This document shows positions 53,271 to 53,907 of a stretch of DNA of 53,907 nucleotides, piece after piece (positions within the stretch are counted from its first letter, which is position 1; the number at the start of each line of letters is the position of its first letter). The stretch comes from JAPLKB01 sp964532465 (lineage in GTDB: Bacteria; Desulfobacterota; Syntrophorhabdia; Syntrophorhabdales; Syntrophorhabdaceae), in NCBI GenBank assembly GCA_964532465.1, contig CAZHHX010000023.1, positions 1 to 53,907 of the forward strand. The letters run 5' to 3'. The notes beneath the pieces are model-generated. The model was not told the origin of the DNA. It did not search any database and saw nothing but the letters and a program-made list of their open reading frames with translations. Position numbers and translations under genes: made by a program.

Positions 53271-53794
53271 GTATAATAAAACAAAACAAATTAATGCTGT
53301 ATTCAATGCTTCTATTGCTCCTTTTGCTTCTTGGTTCAATTTTCTATTTTCACAGAGCAATTATCGACACCCTGAGGTTTTGGAATAAACCAAGAATAGA
53401 AAAGCAATTCATAAAATCCTTAATAAGATTCGTCAAATCAGGTGAAAAATCAATTGCCTTACTAGAGTTGACTAATTTCGACTGGGAGAAGGCATGCTGG
53501 TTCGGCCCTTACCAGATAGGCCCACCCATAAAAGTTCAAGCCAATGATTGTTTAACTTGGAAAGGTGATGAAAACTGTTTGCTTACAGAAGGACAATGGG
53601 GTATGCAGTTTGTGGATAACAAAGGAAATATAACGACTATGTGTATTGAGCGACGGATAGTTGATGTTCCAATTATTCCGACTGGATGTGTATTGAAAAA
53701 TGGAGCAATTGCAAAAATTGTAAAAATACCAGATAGCAAACACAGATCAGCAGCTCTTGCCCTTCAGATAGAAGGAAGACCTTGTGAAAATTAA
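53267..53794 (+). CDS. membrane-anchored protein, candidate immunity partner
   Basis: A 175-residue protein with one N-terminal membrane helix (LYSMLLLLLLLLGSIFYF) and a soluble, cysteine-containing domain placed outside the inner membrane. No family recognised. Its ATG overlaps the effector stop as ATGA, so translation is coupled, and GGGGG lies 9 bp upstream. Coupling to a peptidoglycan-cutting effector and periplasmic placement fit an immunity role, but that is inference. The frame could also start at 53252. Confidence 0.6.
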   Translation: MSIIKQNKLMLYSMLLLLLLLLGSIFYFHRAIIDTLRFWNKPRIEKQFIKSLIRFVKSGEKSIALLELTNFDWEKACWFGPYQIGPPIKVQANDCLTWKGDENCLLTEGQWGMQFVDNKGNITTMCIERRIVDVPIIPTGCVLKNGAIAKIVKIPDSKHRSAALALQIEGRPCEN

Positions 53795-53826
53795 AGTAAG
53801 ATCATGATAGAAAGGAGGACAAAATA

Positions 53827-53907
53827 ATGGACTATAATGAATCAAAAGCGTATGTTGTCAAGGGCCAAATTAATTCCCCACCTTCAGGGCCGCGTTTATT
53901 CCCCACT
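53827..53907 (+). CDS. start of a further gene, truncated by the window edge
   Basis: ATG at 53827 follows AAAGGAGGAC. Twenty-seven codons are visible, starting MDYNESKAYVVKGQINSPPS. There is no signal peptide. The same ribosome-site style as the other array genes suggests another cassette member. Function cannot be told. Confidence 0.55.
   Translation, partial: MDYNESKAYVVKGQINSPPSGPRLFPT

Noticed and set aside
1..53907. CRISPR arrays, rRNA and tRNA genes, intact insertion sequences
   Set aside because: No regularly spaced short repeats, cloverleaf genes or complete transposase genes were seen while reading both strands; a tRNA scan would be more sensitive.

Overview
The window looks like the chromosome of an anaerobic, Gram-negative bacterium of the Deltaproteobacteria/Desulfobacterota type, perhaps a syntroph (Syntrophales or Syntrophorhabdales-like). 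This rests on gene content: a glutaconyl-CoA decarboxylase-type carboxyltransferase, a siroheme-decarboxylase-type Lrp protein, a reductive-dehalogenase-like Fe-S protein, outer-membrane porins and lipoproteins, and a large set of two-component, chemotaxis and c-di-GMP proteins. No rRNA, tRNA, CRISPR array or intact insertion sequence was seen. The species call is inference only.

Layout. 1-4 kb: the start of an SbcD/Mre11-like nuclease, an unexplained structured stretch, an OprD-like porin, a periplasmic asparaginase and a palindromic repeat. 4-7.2 kb: a minus-strand operon plsY - MFS transporter - NUDIX hydrolase - TraX-like membrane protein. 7.2-10.1 kb: a reductive-dehalogenase-like gene divergent from a LysR regulator. 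10.4-19.8 kb: housekeeping and accessory genes (siroheme decarboxylase-like, polA, a J-like/membrane-metalloprotease fusion, an SDR, a Lon-family protease, a 41-aa lipoprotein, a PIN/NYN-like RNase, a DUF1232 protein), interrupted by hairpin-forming repeats.

19.9-37.9 kb is a phosphate-starvation island. It holds pstS-arsC-pstC-pstA-pstB-phoU, a porin, a HAD/TIM-barrel-like protein, a hybrid histidine kinase, an EAL-CBS-GGDEF protein, a small unknown, a chemoreceptor, a second arsC, and phoB-phoR. Five promoters share one architecture: four TTAACA-like hexamers on an 11-bp period, then exactly 9 bp, then a -10 hexamer. They lie before pstS, the porin, the HAD gene, the small unknown and arsC2. 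This suggests that phosphate import, arsenate detoxification, outer-membrane permeability, chemotaxis and c-di-GMP signalling are co-induced by PhoB.

38-44 kb: gcdA with a clear promoter and terminator, a bioF-bioA pair and the ychF GTPase. 44.3-45.1 kb: a parB-like gene broken by an in-frame TGA.

45.7-53.9 kb is the most unusual region: an array of secreted-effector-like cassettes. Three proteins with unrelated N-terminal domains (class-3 lipase, putative His/Cys papain-like amidase, lytic-transglycosylase-like) carry near-identical ~155-residue modules with EF-hand-like acidic loops. They are interleaved with signal-peptide or lipobox proteins that could be their immunity partners. Two effectors show recombination scars: a truncated tail, and an in-frame fusion to a protein that still has its own signal peptide. 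The array continues past the window end.

Two families of palindromic intergenic repeats (two copies each) show paired base changes that preserve hairpins, and both share a central core.
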